Origin: Galbitalea sp036499165
GTDB lineage: Bacteria > Actinomycetota > Actinomycetes > Actinomycetales > Microbacteriaceae
NCBI GenBank assembly: GCA_036499165.1
Contig: DASYEE010000031.1
Coordinates: 15,673 to 79,672 of the forward strand
Direction of reading: 5' to 3'
DNA length: 64,000 bases
The notes below the pieces were generated by a model that worked only from the letters and a program-made list of their open reading frames with translations, made no database searches and was not told the DNA's origin. Of this stretch, positions 22,822-32,317 are shown in pieces. The translations under genes were made by a program, and so were the position numbers. The stretch's first letter is position 1; each line of letters starts with the position of its first letter.

Positions 22822-25797
22822 ATGAGCAATTTCGCCACCTGGATGTTCGGTCTCGCGGCCGAGCAACCGCTCGAGTACCGCAAGCTGCGAAAGATCCGCA
22901 AGAGCATCTATACCCCGGTGGTTGAGCTCTCGGCCCAGGTCGTCAAGTCGCGCGAGCCGATCCCCTTCGACCGCCTCGACCGTTCTGCGTTCACGTCGAT
23001 CCCGCCAGGCGGACGATTCGGCGCACCCCAGGATTGCGCGTGGCTGCGCATCACCGGCGATGTGCCGGAAGGCATCGAGAATGCGGTGCTGATGCTCGGC
23101 ATCCAGGGTGAAGGTCTCATCTACTCGGCAGAGGGCGAAGTGGTCGACGCCATCAGCCGCGTGTTCCAGCAGGGCGACCTTCCGCACAGCGGCGGTCGCT
23201 TCCGCCCGCTGCACCACGTCGAGTGGGAACCCGGGCGTATCGAGTTCTTCGCCGACGTCTCGTACAACATCTGGCTGCTGTACCAGATCGGCCACGGCGT
23301 CTTCAATGGCGCACACATCGCAGTGCGAGACGACGACGCCTACGGCCTGTTCTACGACTACATGACGCTCCTCGTCCTGGCCGGCGCCACCGAGGATGCC
23401 GCGCTCGAGTCAGAGCTGCGCGCCGCCCTTCGCAGCGCATGGACTCGTTTCTCGGCGGGCGAGACCCGCAAAGCCCGCGACATCCTCGCGCCCCTCCTCG
23501 CCGCGGAGTCGACGAGCGATTTCGTCTACAGCGCTGTAGGTCACGGCCACCTCGACCAGGCCTGGCTCTGGCCCCTGCGCGAGACTCGTCGCAAGGCGGC
23601 GCGCACATACACGCGCGCGCTCAACAACTTCGAGGAGCGCCCGGGCTACATCTACGGCACGAGCCAGCCGCAGCAGCTGCTCTGGATGAAGCAGGACCAC
23701 CCCGCAGTCTTCGCAAAACTGCAGGATGCAGCCGCTGCCGGTCGGCTCGAACTGCAGGGCTCGTTCTGGGTCGAGACCGACACGAATATGCCCGGTGGGG
23801 AATCTCTCGTGCGGCAGTCGCTTGTCGGTCGCCGGTTCCTTGCCGAGGAGTTCGGGCTCACGGCCGACGATATGCGGCTCTGCTGGCTCCCCGACACGTT
23901 CGGCTACAGCGGCAACCTGCCACAGATCCTCAAGAAGAGCGGGATGGACTGGTTCCAGACCATCAAGCTCGCCTGGAACCAGGTCACAGTCTTCCCGCAT
24001 CGCACCTTCACCTGGGCGGGGATCGACGGATCGACCGTGCTCGTGCACATGCCGCCCGAAGGCGACTACAACAGTCGCGGCGCGGCGGACGGGCTCCTCA
24101 AAGGCCTGAAGCAATACCCGGAGAAGGCCCTCGACACGGCGCTGCTCGTTTACGGATCGGGTGACGGCGGCGGCGGACCGGGCGAGGTGCACCTCGAGGT
24201 CACGGGCCGCGAGCACAGCCTGCGGGGGCTGCCGAAGGTCGAGTATTCGAGCGCGACCAAGTTCTTTCGCAACCTCGAGAAGCTGGATGTCCCCCACACC
24301 CACACGGGCGAGCTCTACCTCGAGACCCACCAGGGCACCTACACGACCCAGGCGCAGATCAAGCGCCGCAACCGGCTGGTCGAGCGCAAGCTCCACGAGG
24401 CTGAGGCCCTCGCCGTCATCGCCGGCGACACCGGCAGCCGAGCGGTGCTCGAGCCGCACTGGCGCGACGTGCTGCTGCATCACTTTCACGACATCCTGCC
24501 CGGCTCGTCGATCACGCGGGTCAACCGCGAGGCCGTCGAGACGCTGGCCCGGATCGAGGCCGCCCTCGACGACTACATCGCGACGCTGACGGCGCGGCTG
24601 CACCCAGGGAAGTCCGCCGAGCAGCGCGGAGAGCCGAACGCGGAGCCGATTCGCACGGCGGTCAACCTCACCTCCGTCGCCCGCACCGAGCACATCGAGA
24701 TCGATCGTCGCTGGTACCGCGCCGATGCCGCGCCATACTCTGCGGTCAGGCTCGAACCGGTGGTCGCGAGCACCGGAACAGAATATGCGGGGCTCGGCTA
24801 CACCGCAGACACCATGACCAATGGTCTCCTGACCCTGCGGTTCGGGGTATCCGGCGAGATCGTCTCGTGCATCGGCGCAGACGGCGTCGAGCAGGCCGCG
24901 GGCGGATTCAACCGGATGGTGCTGCACCGCGATCCTTACCAAATTCCCTGGGACGCCTGGAACATCGGGCAGAAGTACACCAAGCGCACGCCGCGCACCC
25001 TTCGGCCGTCGCGGGTGCAGACCATCATCGACGGCCCGCGAGTCGTGCGCCTGCAGGTCTACTGGTGGCGTGGCGGCGAGATCGAGCAGAGCGTCGTGCT
25101 GGAGGCCGGCAGCGACCTGGTGCGCTTCAACACCCGGGTCGATTGGCGCGAGAAGCACAGGATGCTGCGCACCGAGTTCCGCCCGACCCACTTCGGCGAC
25201 GCGGTCAAGTGCGAGATCCAGTTCGGTCACATCGAGCGAACGACGCTCGAGCGCACCGACGTCGAGCGCGCCCAGTTCGAGATCTGCGCCCACAAGTGGG
25301 TTGCGACCGAGGATGCGACCGGCGGCTTCGCGCTGCTGAACGACTCCAAATACGGGCACCGGGCGAAGAACGGGCTCATCAGCCTCAACCTGCTGCGCTC
25401 GCCGACGTTCCCCGACAAGACCGCCGATCGCGGGGTGCACCATTTCAGCTACGCGTTCCGCCCATACGCATCCGGCCAACTTGCCGATGTCGTGCGCGAC
25501 GGCTACCGCCTGAACAATCCGCTGCTGCTCGGTGGCACTGCGGAGTTTTCGAGTGTTGCGGCGGTCGAGAATCCCGCCGTCATCCTCGAGACGATCAAAC
25601 CGGCCGAAAGCGGGGGTGGCGTCATCCTGCGCCTCTATGAGAGCCTCGGGCAGACGGTGACGACGGCGGTCACGACGACGCTGCCACACGCGAACGTGCG
25701 CGAGACCGACCTCATGGAGATCCCGATCGGTGCCGCCGAGCTCGGTCACCTCGAGTTCGGCCCGTTCGAGATCAAGACGATCCTCCTGGAGGCTTAG
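22822..25797 (+). CDS. Alpha-mannosidase, glycoside hydrolase family 38
   Basis: A 991-residue GH38 enzyme releasing alpha-mannose from oligosaccharides; no signal peptide, so cytosolic. After an N-terminal domain of about 230 residues comes the GH38 catalytic domain with the zinc motif 'GHGHLDQAW' (His241, Asp245), 'TSQPQQLLWM', and the nucleophile Asp358 in 'CWLPDTFGYSGNLPQI'. The middle three-helix domain contains 'HHFHDILPGSSI', followed by beta-sandwich C-terminal domains (about 620-991). The ATG is preceded by GGGAGG. The symporter gene starts five bases after the stop, making a two-gene uptake and cleavage unit. Confidence 0.95.
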   Translation: MSNFATWMFGLAAEQPLEYRKLRKIRKSIYTPVVELSAQVVKSREPIPFDRLDRSAFTSIPPGGRFGAPQDCAWLRITGDVPEGIENAVLMLGIQGEGLIYSAEGEVVDAISRVFQQGDLPHSGGRFRPLHHVEWEPGRIEFFADVSYNIWLLYQIGHGVFNGAHIAVRDDDAYGLFYDYMTLLVLAGATEDAALESELRAALRSAWTRFSAGETRKARDILAPLLAAESTSDFVYSAVGHGHLDQAWLWPLRETRRKAARTYTRALNNFEERPGYIYGTSQPQQLLWMKQDHPAVFAKLQDAAAAGRLELQGSFWVETDTNMPGGESLVRQSLVGRRFLAEEFGLTADDMRLCWLPDTFGYSGNLPQILKKSGMDWFQTIKLAWNQVTVFPHRTFTWAGIDGSTVLVHMPPEGDYNSRGAADGLLKGLKQYPEKALDTALLVYGSGDGGGGPGEVHLEVTGREHSLRGLPKVEYSSATKFFRNLEKLDVPHTHTGELYLETHQGTYTTQAQIKRRNRLVERKLHEAEALAVIAGDTGSRAVLEPHWRDVLLHHFHDILPGSSITRVNREAVETLARIEAALDDYIATLTARLHPGKSAEQRGEPNAEPIRTAVNLTSVARTEHIEIDRRWYRADAAPYSAVRLEPVVASTGTEYAGLGYTADTMTNGLLTLRFGVSGEIVSCIGADGVEQAAGGFNRMVLHRDPYQIPWDAWNIGQKYTKRTPRTLRPSRVQTIIDGPRVVRLQVYWWRGGEIEQSVVLEAGSDLVRFNTRVDWREKHRMLRTEFRPTHFGDAVKCEIQFGHIERTTLERTDVERAQFEICAHKWVATEDATGGFALLNDSKYGHRAKNGLISLNLLRSPTFPDKTADRGVHHFSYAFRPYASGQLADVVRDGYRLNNPLLLGGTAEFSSVAAVENPAVILETIKPAESGGGVILRLYESLGQTVTTAVTTTLPHANVRETDLMEIPIGAAELGHLEFGPFEIKTILLEA
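23526..23539. promoter_or_regulatory. Intragenic perfect palindrome resembling the LacI operator
   Basis: CTACAGCGCTGTAG lies inside the GH38 gene and shares the core TA(C/T)AGCGCTGTA with the site at 11198-11211. It may be a roadblock or looping site for the same repressor, or chance; the codons involved (Tyr-Ser-Ala-Val) are ordinary. Confidence 0.3.
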
Positions 25798-25802
25798 CAA
25801 CC

Positions 25803-27128
25803 ATGACAGCAACGGCAACGACGCCGAGTGCCGTAAGCCCGCGCAGGCAGGCTGTCGCGATCGTCGCGGCCGGGTTCGGGCAGAACGTGATCCTGACCAC
25901 CGTCACCACGTTCATCCTCGTGTACCTGCTGCAGTACGCCCACCTGTCGACCGCGGGCATCGCAGTGGTAACGACCGTCATCACGGCGGCGAAGTTCCTC
26001 GACGCGGTCAGCGACCCGGTGATGGGCAGCCTCATCGACATGACCAACACGCGCTGGGGCAAGCTGCGGCCGTACATCCTGTTCTCTGCTGCCCCTGTCG
26101 CCATCCTCACCGGCCTGATGTTCACGGTGCCAGACACGACAGAGTCTGTGCAGATCATCTACTTCAGCGTGATCTACCTGCTCTGGGGGATCATCTACAC
26201 GGTGTGCGACGTGCCGCTCTGGGCGCTGATCGGCTCGGCGTTCCCCGACCCGATCGCCCGCAACCGCGTGGTGTCGAACGTCCGGGCGTTCGGCGCGATC
26301 TCCCTCGGGCTCGCGACTCTCGGCATGCCAGCACTCGCTAAAGCGCTGAGCTTCTCCGACACGACGACCGGCAGCGGATGGTCGCGGGCCGTCTTCCTGA
26401 CCGCGATCATCGGCATGAGCCTGTACCTGCTGGCCTTCTTCTTCGGTCGCGAGCGCGCGACCGCTGCTCGCACGAGGCTGACCTTCCGCCAACTGTTCGG
26501 CGGACTGTTCCGCAACACGCCTCTGCTCATGGTGCTGCTCGGCTCCGTCCTCGGGTTCGGCCGCAACATCGTGCAGGCCGGCGGTGCCGTCTTCGCGGTG
26601 ATCGCGTACGGCGACCCCGCGTACTTCACCTACATCGGTGCGGCGATCATCGTGGGACTGGTGCTCTCCGCGTTCCTGACCCCGCTCATCCTGCGCTTCA
26701 CGACGCCGCGACGGCTCGTCATCGTGAGCTCGCTGATCGGCACCGTGCTCTACATCGGCATGTACTTCGCGGGGTTCCGGAGCCTCGTCAGCATCATGAT
26801 CTTCATCTTCCTGACCGGGCTCACGCTTGGCATCTTCCTGGTCGTGCAGGCGACCATGATCGCCGACGCCGTGGATGACGCGGAGCACCGCACCGGCGTG
26901 CGAAACGACGGCATCTCGTTCGCGACCCTCACGTTCGTGTCGAAGATCATGGCAGGACTCGCCGTTCTCGCCTTTGGACTCTTCGTTGTCATCGCCGGCT
27001 ACCAGGATGGCGTTCACGTGACGCCAGCGATGCAGAACACCATCTTCCTGTCGATCACCATCGTGCCGGCCGTCAGCTGCCTGCTCTCCGCAATCCCGTT
27101 CTTCTTCTACCGCCTGAATCGCCCGTAG
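25803..27128 (+). CDS. GPH-family sugar:cation symporter (MFS)
   Basis: A 441-residue permease with 12 predicted helices. The motif 'KFLDAVSDPVMGSLIDMTNTRWGKLRPY' region (loop 2-3: 'DAVSDPVMGSLID' then 'RWGKLRPY') is diagnostic of the glycoside-pentoside-hexuronide symporters (MelB/XylP type). Begins five bases after the alpha-mannosidase stop and is probably co-transcribed, so it likely imports a mannose-containing or related glycoside. The end converges on the dehydrogenase gene ten bases away. Confidence 0.92.
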   Translation: MTATATTPSAVSPRRQAVAIVAAGFGQNVILTTVTTFILVYLLQYAHLSTAGIAVVTTVITAAKFLDAVSDPVMGSLIDMTNTRWGKLRPYILFSAAPVAILTGLMFTVPDTTESVQIIYFSVIYLLWGIIYTVCDVPLWALIGSAFPDPIARNRVVSNVRAFGAISLGLATLGMPALAKALSFSDTTTGSGWSRAVFLTAIIGMSLYLLAFFFGRERATAARTRLTFRQLFGGLFRNTPLLMVLLGSVLGFGRNIVQAGGAVFAVIAYGDPAYFTYIGAAIIVGLVLSAFLTPLILRFTTPRRLVIVSSLIGTVLYIGMYFAGFRSLVSIMIFIFLTGLTLGIFLVVQATMIADAVDDAEHRTGVRNDGISFATLTFVSKIMAGLAVLAFGLFVVIAGYQDGVHVTPAMQNTIFLSITIVPAVSCLLSAIPFFFYRLNRP

Positions 27129-27138
27129 CCGCACCTCG

Positions 27139-28149
27139 CTACTGGGGAAGGGTGTCGATGCGGCTGCCCGCGCGGTAGGAGCGGATGATCGCTTCCGCGA
27201 GTTCGAGCGCTCGGCGGCCTGCGGCGGCGGGCACGGGAGGCGCGTCGCCATTACGCAGGGCCGGGATGAGCCTGTCGACGTGACGATCGAACGTTCCCGC
27301 GAAATTGCGCGCCTCGTCGTTGAAGTAACCCGCCCGCCACACCTGTTCGACCTCGTCACCCACCGACTGCAGGGAGAGCGATCGCACGGTGTCGTGGATG
27401 ACGGCGCGTCCGAGCGTGCCGTTCAGCTCGACCAACTGGCTGTCCGGGTAGGCGTACGACGAGTCGTAGCTGCCGAGAAGCGTGCCGACGGCACCGTTGC
27501 CGAATTCCAGCGCGACCGCGATCGTGCTGAATGCGCCGTAGGTCTTGTCTGTCATCTGGGCCATCACCGACGAGATCGGACCGAACAGCAACTCGAGCAT
27601 GTCGAGGCCGTGGCACTGCGTCTCGATGAGGTTCGCGTGAGACGACTCACCGAAGTTGGCCTCGCCGCCAAAGCGCCAGGTCGCGAAGACGGGGTCGCCG
27701 AGAAACCCGTCCTGGATGGCTGCGAGCGCGCGCTGCACCGGCTCGGCGAACCGATGGTTGAAGTTGATGCCGAAGAAGGAGCCATGCGCATCGGCGATGC
27801 CGAGCAGTTCATCCGCCTCGGCAACCGAGAAGACGAGCGGCTTTTCGACCAGCAGCGGTACCCCGAGCTCCAGCAGGTGCTTGGTTGTCGCGAAGTGCTG
27901 TTCGTTCGGCAGGCAGACGGTGACCAGGTCGGGATGCTCTGCCTCGAGCATCCGATCGATGTCCGTATAGCCGACCGCTCCGTACGCGTGAGCGCGCGCA
28001 TCCGTCTTCTGGGCGGTGCGGCCAACCACGGCCACGAGCCGGGTGTCCGGCCTGCGGGAGAAGATGCGTGCGTGCTGCTCACCCCACCCTCCTGCCCCGA
28101 TGACGGCGACCCGCAGCGCATCCGTGTTCGAGACCTGCTCGTTGCTCAA
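27139..28149 (-). CDS. Gfo/Idh/MocA-family dehydrogenase
   Basis: A 336-residue NAD(P)-dependent oxidoreductase for sugars or cyclitols. Rossmann motif 'VAVIGAGGWGEQHARIF', family motif 'VEKPLVFSVAEADEL' (catalytic Lys of the EKP motif), and 'NFNHRF' in the substrate domain. The start is taken as TTG 28149, because AAGGA lies just upstream and the codon overlaps the stop of the upstream dehydrogenase (TTGA). Last gene of the LacI-controlled operon. With the alcohol dehydrogenase it probably oxidises the sugar released by the GH1 enzyme; that is inference. Confidence 0.88.
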   Translation of the reverse strand: MSNEQVSNTDALRVAVIGAGGWGEQHARIFSRRPDTRLVAVVGRTAQKTDARAHAYGAVGYTDIDRMLEAEHPDLVTVCLPNEQHFATTKHLLELGVPLLVEKPLVFSVAEADELLGIADAHGSFFGINFNHRFAEPVQRALAAIQDGFLGDPVFATWRFGGEANFGESSHANLIETQCHGLDMLELLFGPISSVMAQMTDKTYGAFSTIAVALEFGNGAVGTLLGSYDSSYAYPDSQLVELNGTLGRAVIHDTVRSLSLQSVGDEVEQVWRAGYFNDEARNFAGTFDRHVDRLIPALRNGDAPPVPAAAGRRALELAEAIIRSYRAGSRIDTLPQ

Positions 28150-29162
28150 TCGAGTCCTTCCTGGGTGACGACGACCTTGCCGGTCTCCCCCGAGAGGAAC
28201 GCCGCAAATGCCTCGTCGAGATCGTCGATGGGGTAGTGGTGCGTGATCACGCGGGAGACGACATCCTGGTGGTCTCGAAGCAACGCCAGGTTGCCCGCGA
28301 GCTCGTCGTACCGAAAGTACTCGCTTCCGAGCACAGCGTGTTCTGGCTCGAGCAGGTCGCTCGACACGGCGAGCGTCAGCCCCTCGCCGTGGCCGACGCA
28401 CACCAGCACGCCGCGCTTGCCGAGGACATCGAGGGCCGCGCGGCGCGCAACCTCCTTCCCGGAGGCGTCGAACGCGACATCCGGCCGCCCAACTGCCTTC
28501 ATCGCCGCCGGCTGCGTCGCGTTCACGGGAATCGCCCCGAAACTCTCGGCGAAATCGAGCCGCCATGGTGACACGTCGCTGACGTACACCGGAAGGCCGG
28601 CGCCGTAACGGATCTTCGCCATGATCAGGATCCCGAGACCGATCGGCCCGGCCCCGGCAATGTACATCGACTCGATGTCGGGGCGCACCAGCTCAGCGCG
28701 GCCGATCGCGTGGGTGCTCGTGCCCATGACGTCCAGCAGCATGGTCGCGGTGTCGAGGCCGATGTCGTCGGTGATGGCGAAGAAGTTCGACTCGTGCACG
28801 ATCTCGTATGGGCCGTAGCCGCCGTCCGTGTTGATGCCCATGTCTGCGCGCTTATCGAGGCACTGGTTCGTGGCGCCGAGCAGGCAGCTGCGGCACCTGC
28901 CGCAGTAGTCCATCAGGAAAACGACGCCGCGGGTACCGACCGGTGTCGATGTGCCTGCACCCACGCCGACGACGATGCCAGCGGTCTCGTGGCCCGCGAT
29001 GTGGGTCGCGCCACCGAGGAAGAACTGGCGATCGGTCCCGCAGATTGCATTCGCGCGAGCCGAAATGAGGAGCTCGCCCTCGCCAGGGTCGCGGTATTCG
29101 CGCTCGACCTGGCGGATGACTCCATCGCCCGTAAACAGGGGCGCGCGGGTAGTACGTGGCAT
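28146..29162 (-). CDS. Zinc-dependent alcohol (polyol) dehydrogenase
   Basis: A 338-residue medium-chain dehydrogenase. Catalytic zinc ligands 'ICGTDRQFF' (Cys) and 'GHETAGIVVG' (His-Glu); structural zinc Cys cluster in 'DYCGRCRSCLLGATNQC'; Rossmann 'YIAGAGPIGLGIL'. Closest in style to threonine/sorbitol-type dehydrogenases. The stop of the upstream GH1 gene and this start share one base (TGATG), so the two are coupled. Confidence 0.9.
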   Translation of the reverse strand: MPRTTRAPLFTGDGVIRQVEREYRDPGEGELLISARANAICGTDRQFFLGGATHIAGHETAGIVVGVGAGTSTPVGTRGVVFLMDYCGRCRSCLLGATNQCLDKRADMGINTDGGYGPYEIVHESNFFAITDDIGLDTATMLLDVMGTSTHAIGRAELVRPDIESMYIAGAGPIGLGILIMAKIRYGAGLPVYVSDVSPWRLDFAESFGAIPVNATQPAAMKAVGRPDVAFDASGKEVARRAALDVLGKRGVLVCVGHGEGLTLAVSSDLLEPEHAVLGSEYFRYDELAGNLALLRDHQDVVSRVITHHYPIDDLDEAFAAFLSGETGKVVVTQEGLD

Positions 29163-30481
29163 CAGTTGACCTTCTGTTCTTCAATGGAATCGAGTGGCTG
29201 GCCGACGAGCGCTCGATACCCGTCGACGGCGATGGTGCGCTCGCGCGCGATGGACGACTCGCCCTCGCGCAGTCGCCAGAGCCCCATCCGACGGAAATAC
29301 GACGCGATCCCCTCGGCGGGAGGCGGCGGGATGACCGGAGAGACGACCCCGTCGACCCGCGTGTAGAACTCCTCGACGACGCGGCCGCCGGATCCCCAGC
29401 TCCAGTCGACGAAGTCGAACAGCGGCCACCAGGTGAGGCCGACGAGCTGCATCCCCTCGGCGCGCAGCCGCGAGACTTCGGCCGCACAGTCCCGCAGCCA
29501 GGACACGAGGTGCTCAGGATCGCCTTCGACCGCCGTCTCCGAGATCATCAGCGGCAGGTTGTACCGCTCGTCGAATTCGCGCAGCACCTGCGCGAGACCA
29601 CCGGTCCAGCCGTTGAACGCAACCCCGACGGGAGCACCATCGATCATCACGAACTCGCGGCACGACAGCTCAGGGTAGAAGTTCAGGCCGACGATCGCCG
29701 GCGCCGGGCACGGCGTGAGGAGGGCATCCAGCGCCTCCTGCGCGATGCCGGTCTCGAGTAGCCACGCGTGCAGCGGATGCTGCGCGTCGACCCGGCCGAG
29801 GACGAGGTCGGTCGGCAGGAAGTTGCGGAGACTCATCGTGTCGCGGTGCGCCTCGAGTGCCGGATCCTCGGTGGTCCAGACGTGAGTCGCCTCGACGTGC
29901 ACGATCGTGGCATCCGGCTGCGCTGCAAGGATCGCGCGCATCGACTCGCGGATCCCCGTCGCGATGTTCACGACAACGCGAGCCCAGCCGGCATCCCCCG
30001 TCTCGTAGGGGGGCCAGATCGCTCGCGCACCCGTGAAGGATGCCGTGACCAGCGGCTCGTTGAGCGGCGTGAAGTGGTCGACGAGACCCAGATATCGGGC
30101 CGCGACTGCTCCCGCATACTCGGCGACTGCGGCCGGATACCCGGGGTCGGTGAACGAACCGGCTAGCCAGTCCGGGGTTCCGTAGTGCACGAGGTCGAGG
30201 ATGAGGATGAGACCGAGTTCGCCCGCCGCGTACCTGATGACCTCGTCTGCCCACTCCCACTCCCAGACTCCTGGCGCCGGGTTGATGCGGTACCACGGGA
30301 GCCCGTAGCGCACGGTGGTCGCGCCCGACTCGATCACGAGATCGAAGTCTGCTCGCCACTGGTCGTAGTGGCCGGTCGACGCGTATTCGTCGAGCGGCAT
30401 CCCCGAGCCGCGCAGCGGCCAGCCGATGTTGGTGTCTTCGATGCCGACGGCCCAGAAGAACGGATGGGTCTTGCTACTCAT
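29162..30481 (-). CDS. Glycoside hydrolase family 1-type beta-glycosidase
   Basis: A 439-residue TIM-barrel glycosidase. The GH1 acid/base is Glu142 in 'FTPLNEPLVTA' and the nucleophile Glu315 is in 'LMISETAVEG', a variant of the usual TENG motif. 'SGATTVRYGLPWYRINPAPG' is the conserved GH1 strand region. No signal peptide: cytosolic hydrolysis of an imported beta-glycoside. The ATG overlaps the stop of the permease gene (ATGA). The open frame continues far upstream through the permease gene but is a shadow there. Confidence 0.88.
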   Translation of the reverse strand: MSSKTHPFFWAVGIEDTNIGWPLRGSGMPLDEYASTGHYDQWRADFDLVIESGATTVRYGLPWYRINPAPGVWEWEWADEVIRYAAGELGLILILDLVHYGTPDWLAGSFTDPGYPAAVAEYAGAVAARYLGLVDHFTPLNEPLVTASFTGARAIWPPYETGDAGWARVVVNIATGIRESMRAILAAQPDATIVHVEATHVWTTEDPALEAHRDTMSLRNFLPTDLVLGRVDAQHPLHAWLLETGIAQEALDALLTPCPAPAIVGLNFYPELSCREFVMIDGAPVGVAFNGWTGGLAQVLREFDERYNLPLMISETAVEGDPEHLVSWLRDCAAEVSRLRAEGMQLVGLTWWPLFDFVDWSWGSGGRVVEEFYTRVDGVVSPVIPPPPAEGIASYFRRMGLWRLREGESSIARERTIAVDGYRALVGQPLDSIEEQKVN

Positions 30482-31341
30482 TTGATTCCTGTCGTGGCGA
30501 TGCCCTGCACGAAGTAGCGCTGGGCAAAGAAGAACGCGATGGCGAGGGGAAGGAGGCTGATCGTCGCGCCGGCCATGAGCACGGCGTAGTCGACGACGTA
30601 CTGCCCGCCGAAGAGGGTGAGGCCGGCCGGAATGGTTCTCATATCTGTCGAGCTCGTGACGACCAGCGGCCAGAGGAAGTCGTTCCAGTTGTTCATGAAC
30701 TGGAACACCGCGAGGGTCGCGAGCGCGGGCTTCGCCAGCGGCATCATGATCTGCGCGTAGATCCGGAACTCGCCTGCGCCGTCGATTCGTGCTGCAGAAT
30801 CCAGGTCGCGCGGGATCGAAACGAAGAACTGCCTGAGCAGGAAGATCCCGAAGGCGCTCGTGGCGCGAGGCACGATCAGGCCCTGGTAGCTGTCGAGCCA
30901 GTGGAAGTCGAACAACTCCTGGAATAGCGGGATCAGCGTGATCTGGTACGGCACCATGAGCGTCGCGATCACGAGGTAGAACGCGATGTTCTTCCCCGGG
31001 AAGTCGAGACGCGCGAGTGCGTACGCGGCAAACGAGTCGAACAACACCGAGATGACGGTCACGCCGCCGGCGAAGATCACCGAGTTCAGGAACAGCCGCG
31101 CGAACGGCAGTTCCTTCCAGATGTCGCTGTACGCCGCGAAGCTCCAGTGCGCTGGCCACAGCTGGGCCGGCAGCGCGAAGACATCCTTCTCGGTCTTGAA
31201 CGAGGTCAGCACCATCCAGACGAACGGGAAGACGACGAACAGCGCGAGGAGCGAGATGACGATCCAGATGACGATCTTCAGCGCGAGGCGAAGCGGAGTC
31301 GCCTTCTTCCGCAGGTAGATGGGAACGGAATTAGTCGACAT
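30478..31341 (-). CDS. Carbohydrate ABC permease, MalG type
   Basis: A 287-residue inner membrane permease with six helices. The EAA-like loop appears as 'DSAARIDGAGEFRIYAQIM' and contacts the shared ATPase. Overlaps the other permease gene by 11 bases and the GH1 gene by four. No ATPase gene is in the operon, as is usual in actinobacteria where one MsiK-type ATPase serves many importers. Confidence 0.94.
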   Translation of the reverse strand: MSTNSVPIYLRKKATPLRLALKIVIWIVISLLALFVVFPFVWMVLTSFKTEKDVFALPAQLWPAHWSFAAYSDIWKELPFARLFLNSVIFAGGVTVISVLFDSFAAYALARLDFPGKNIAFYLVIATLMVPYQITLIPLFQELFDFHWLDSYQGLIVPRATSAFGIFLLRQFFVSIPRDLDSAARIDGAGEFRIYAQIMMPLAKPALATLAVFQFMNNWNDFLWPLVVTSSTDMRTIPAGLTLFGGQYVVDYAVLMAGATISLLPLAIAFFFAQRYFVQGIATTGIK

Positions 31342-32242
31342 CGCGATACCTGAAGATCCTGAGCTGGAGAACGGAGACGAGCATGATGAGGATGAACAGC
31401 ACCCACGCGACCGCAGCGGCGTAGCCGGAACGGTACTGCTGGAAGCCGAGCTCGTACATGTAGGTCACGAGGGTCTCGGTGTGGAAAAGCGGCCCACCCG
31501 CGGTCATTACGTAGACCTGGTCGAAGACCTGCAGCGACGCGATCACGGCGATGATCGTCGCGAACAGGAGTGGCTGTCGGATGGCCGGCAGCGTCACATT
31601 GCGGAACCGGCCCCACGAGCCCGCGCCATCCAGCGCCGCTGCCTCGTTGAGGCTCTCCGGCACCTCCTGCAGGGCCGCGATCAGGATCACCATCGTGAAA
31701 CCGACGTTCTTCCACAAGCCGACGACGATCACCGCGGGGAGCGCGAACGCCGTGGACTGCAGGATGTTGACGGTCGGGAGCCCCAGCGCGTGCTCCCAGG
31801 CGGCGAACGGGCCGATATCCGGTGAGAGCAGGAACTTCCAGACGATCGCCATTGTGGCGAACGCGCTGATCACCGGAAAGAAGAACACAGAGCGATAGAA
31901 GGTCGAAAGCCAGGTCGAGCGTGAGAGCCGGATGGCCAGCAGCAAGCCGATGACGACCTGGGCCGGCACGGTGACGACGCTGAAGATCGCGGTGTTGCCG
32001 AGGGCGTTCCAGAACCGCGGATCGTTAGCGAGGTCGATGTAGTTCTGCAGCCCGATGAACTGGTGCGTTACCTGGAGATACGACCAGTCGTGCAGGCTCA
32101 TCCAGGCCGATTGCACGATCGGGTACCCGACGAAGACGACGAGGATGATCGCGGACGGCGCGAGGAACAGGAGCCCCGAGCGGGGGTTCTGCCACCTCTT
32201 GTGGCGCGTTTTCCGGGCCAGCGGTGGAGCGAATTGGGACAC
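31331..32242 (-). CDS. Carbohydrate ABC permease, MalF type
   Basis: A 303-residue permease with six helices ('LLFLAPSAIILVVFVGYPIV' is the first). The EAA-like loop is 'LNEAAALDGAGSWGRFRNVTLP'-like, with conserved 'DGAG'. Starts 75 bases after the binding-protein gene ends and overlaps the partner permease gene. Confidence 0.93.
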   Translation of the reverse strand: MSQFAPPLARKTRHKRWQNPRSGLLFLAPSAIILVVFVGYPIVQSAWMSLHDWSYLQVTHQFIGLQNYIDLANDPRFWNALGNTAIFSVVTVPAQVVIGLLLAIRLSRSTWLSTFYRSVFFFPVISAFATMAIVWKFLLSPDIGPFAAWEHALGLPTVNILQSTAFALPAVIVVGLWKNVGFTMVILIAALQEVPESLNEAAALDGAGSWGRFRNVTLPAIRQPLLFATIIAVIASLQVFDQVYVMTAGGPLFHTETLVTYMYELGFQQYRSGYAAAVAWVLFILIMLVSVLQLRIFRYRDVD

Positions 32243-32317
32243 GAGGGTAGAGCCTTACCGGCTGCCGGCCCGCGTTCTGCGGACCGGCAGCCTTCGAGGG
32301 TGAGTGCTTCTTCAGGC

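Noticed and set aside
23410..25818. 802-codon open frame antisense to the GH38 gene
   Set aside because: The sense frame carries every GH38 catalytic motif; the antisense frame is a by-product of high GC third positions and has no recognisable domain or ribosome site.
29162..31159. 665-codon frame suggesting a fused permease-like/GH1 protein
   Set aside because: The first 220 codons lie over the MalG gene in another frame; the GH1 protein starts at 30481 with an ATGA overlap.
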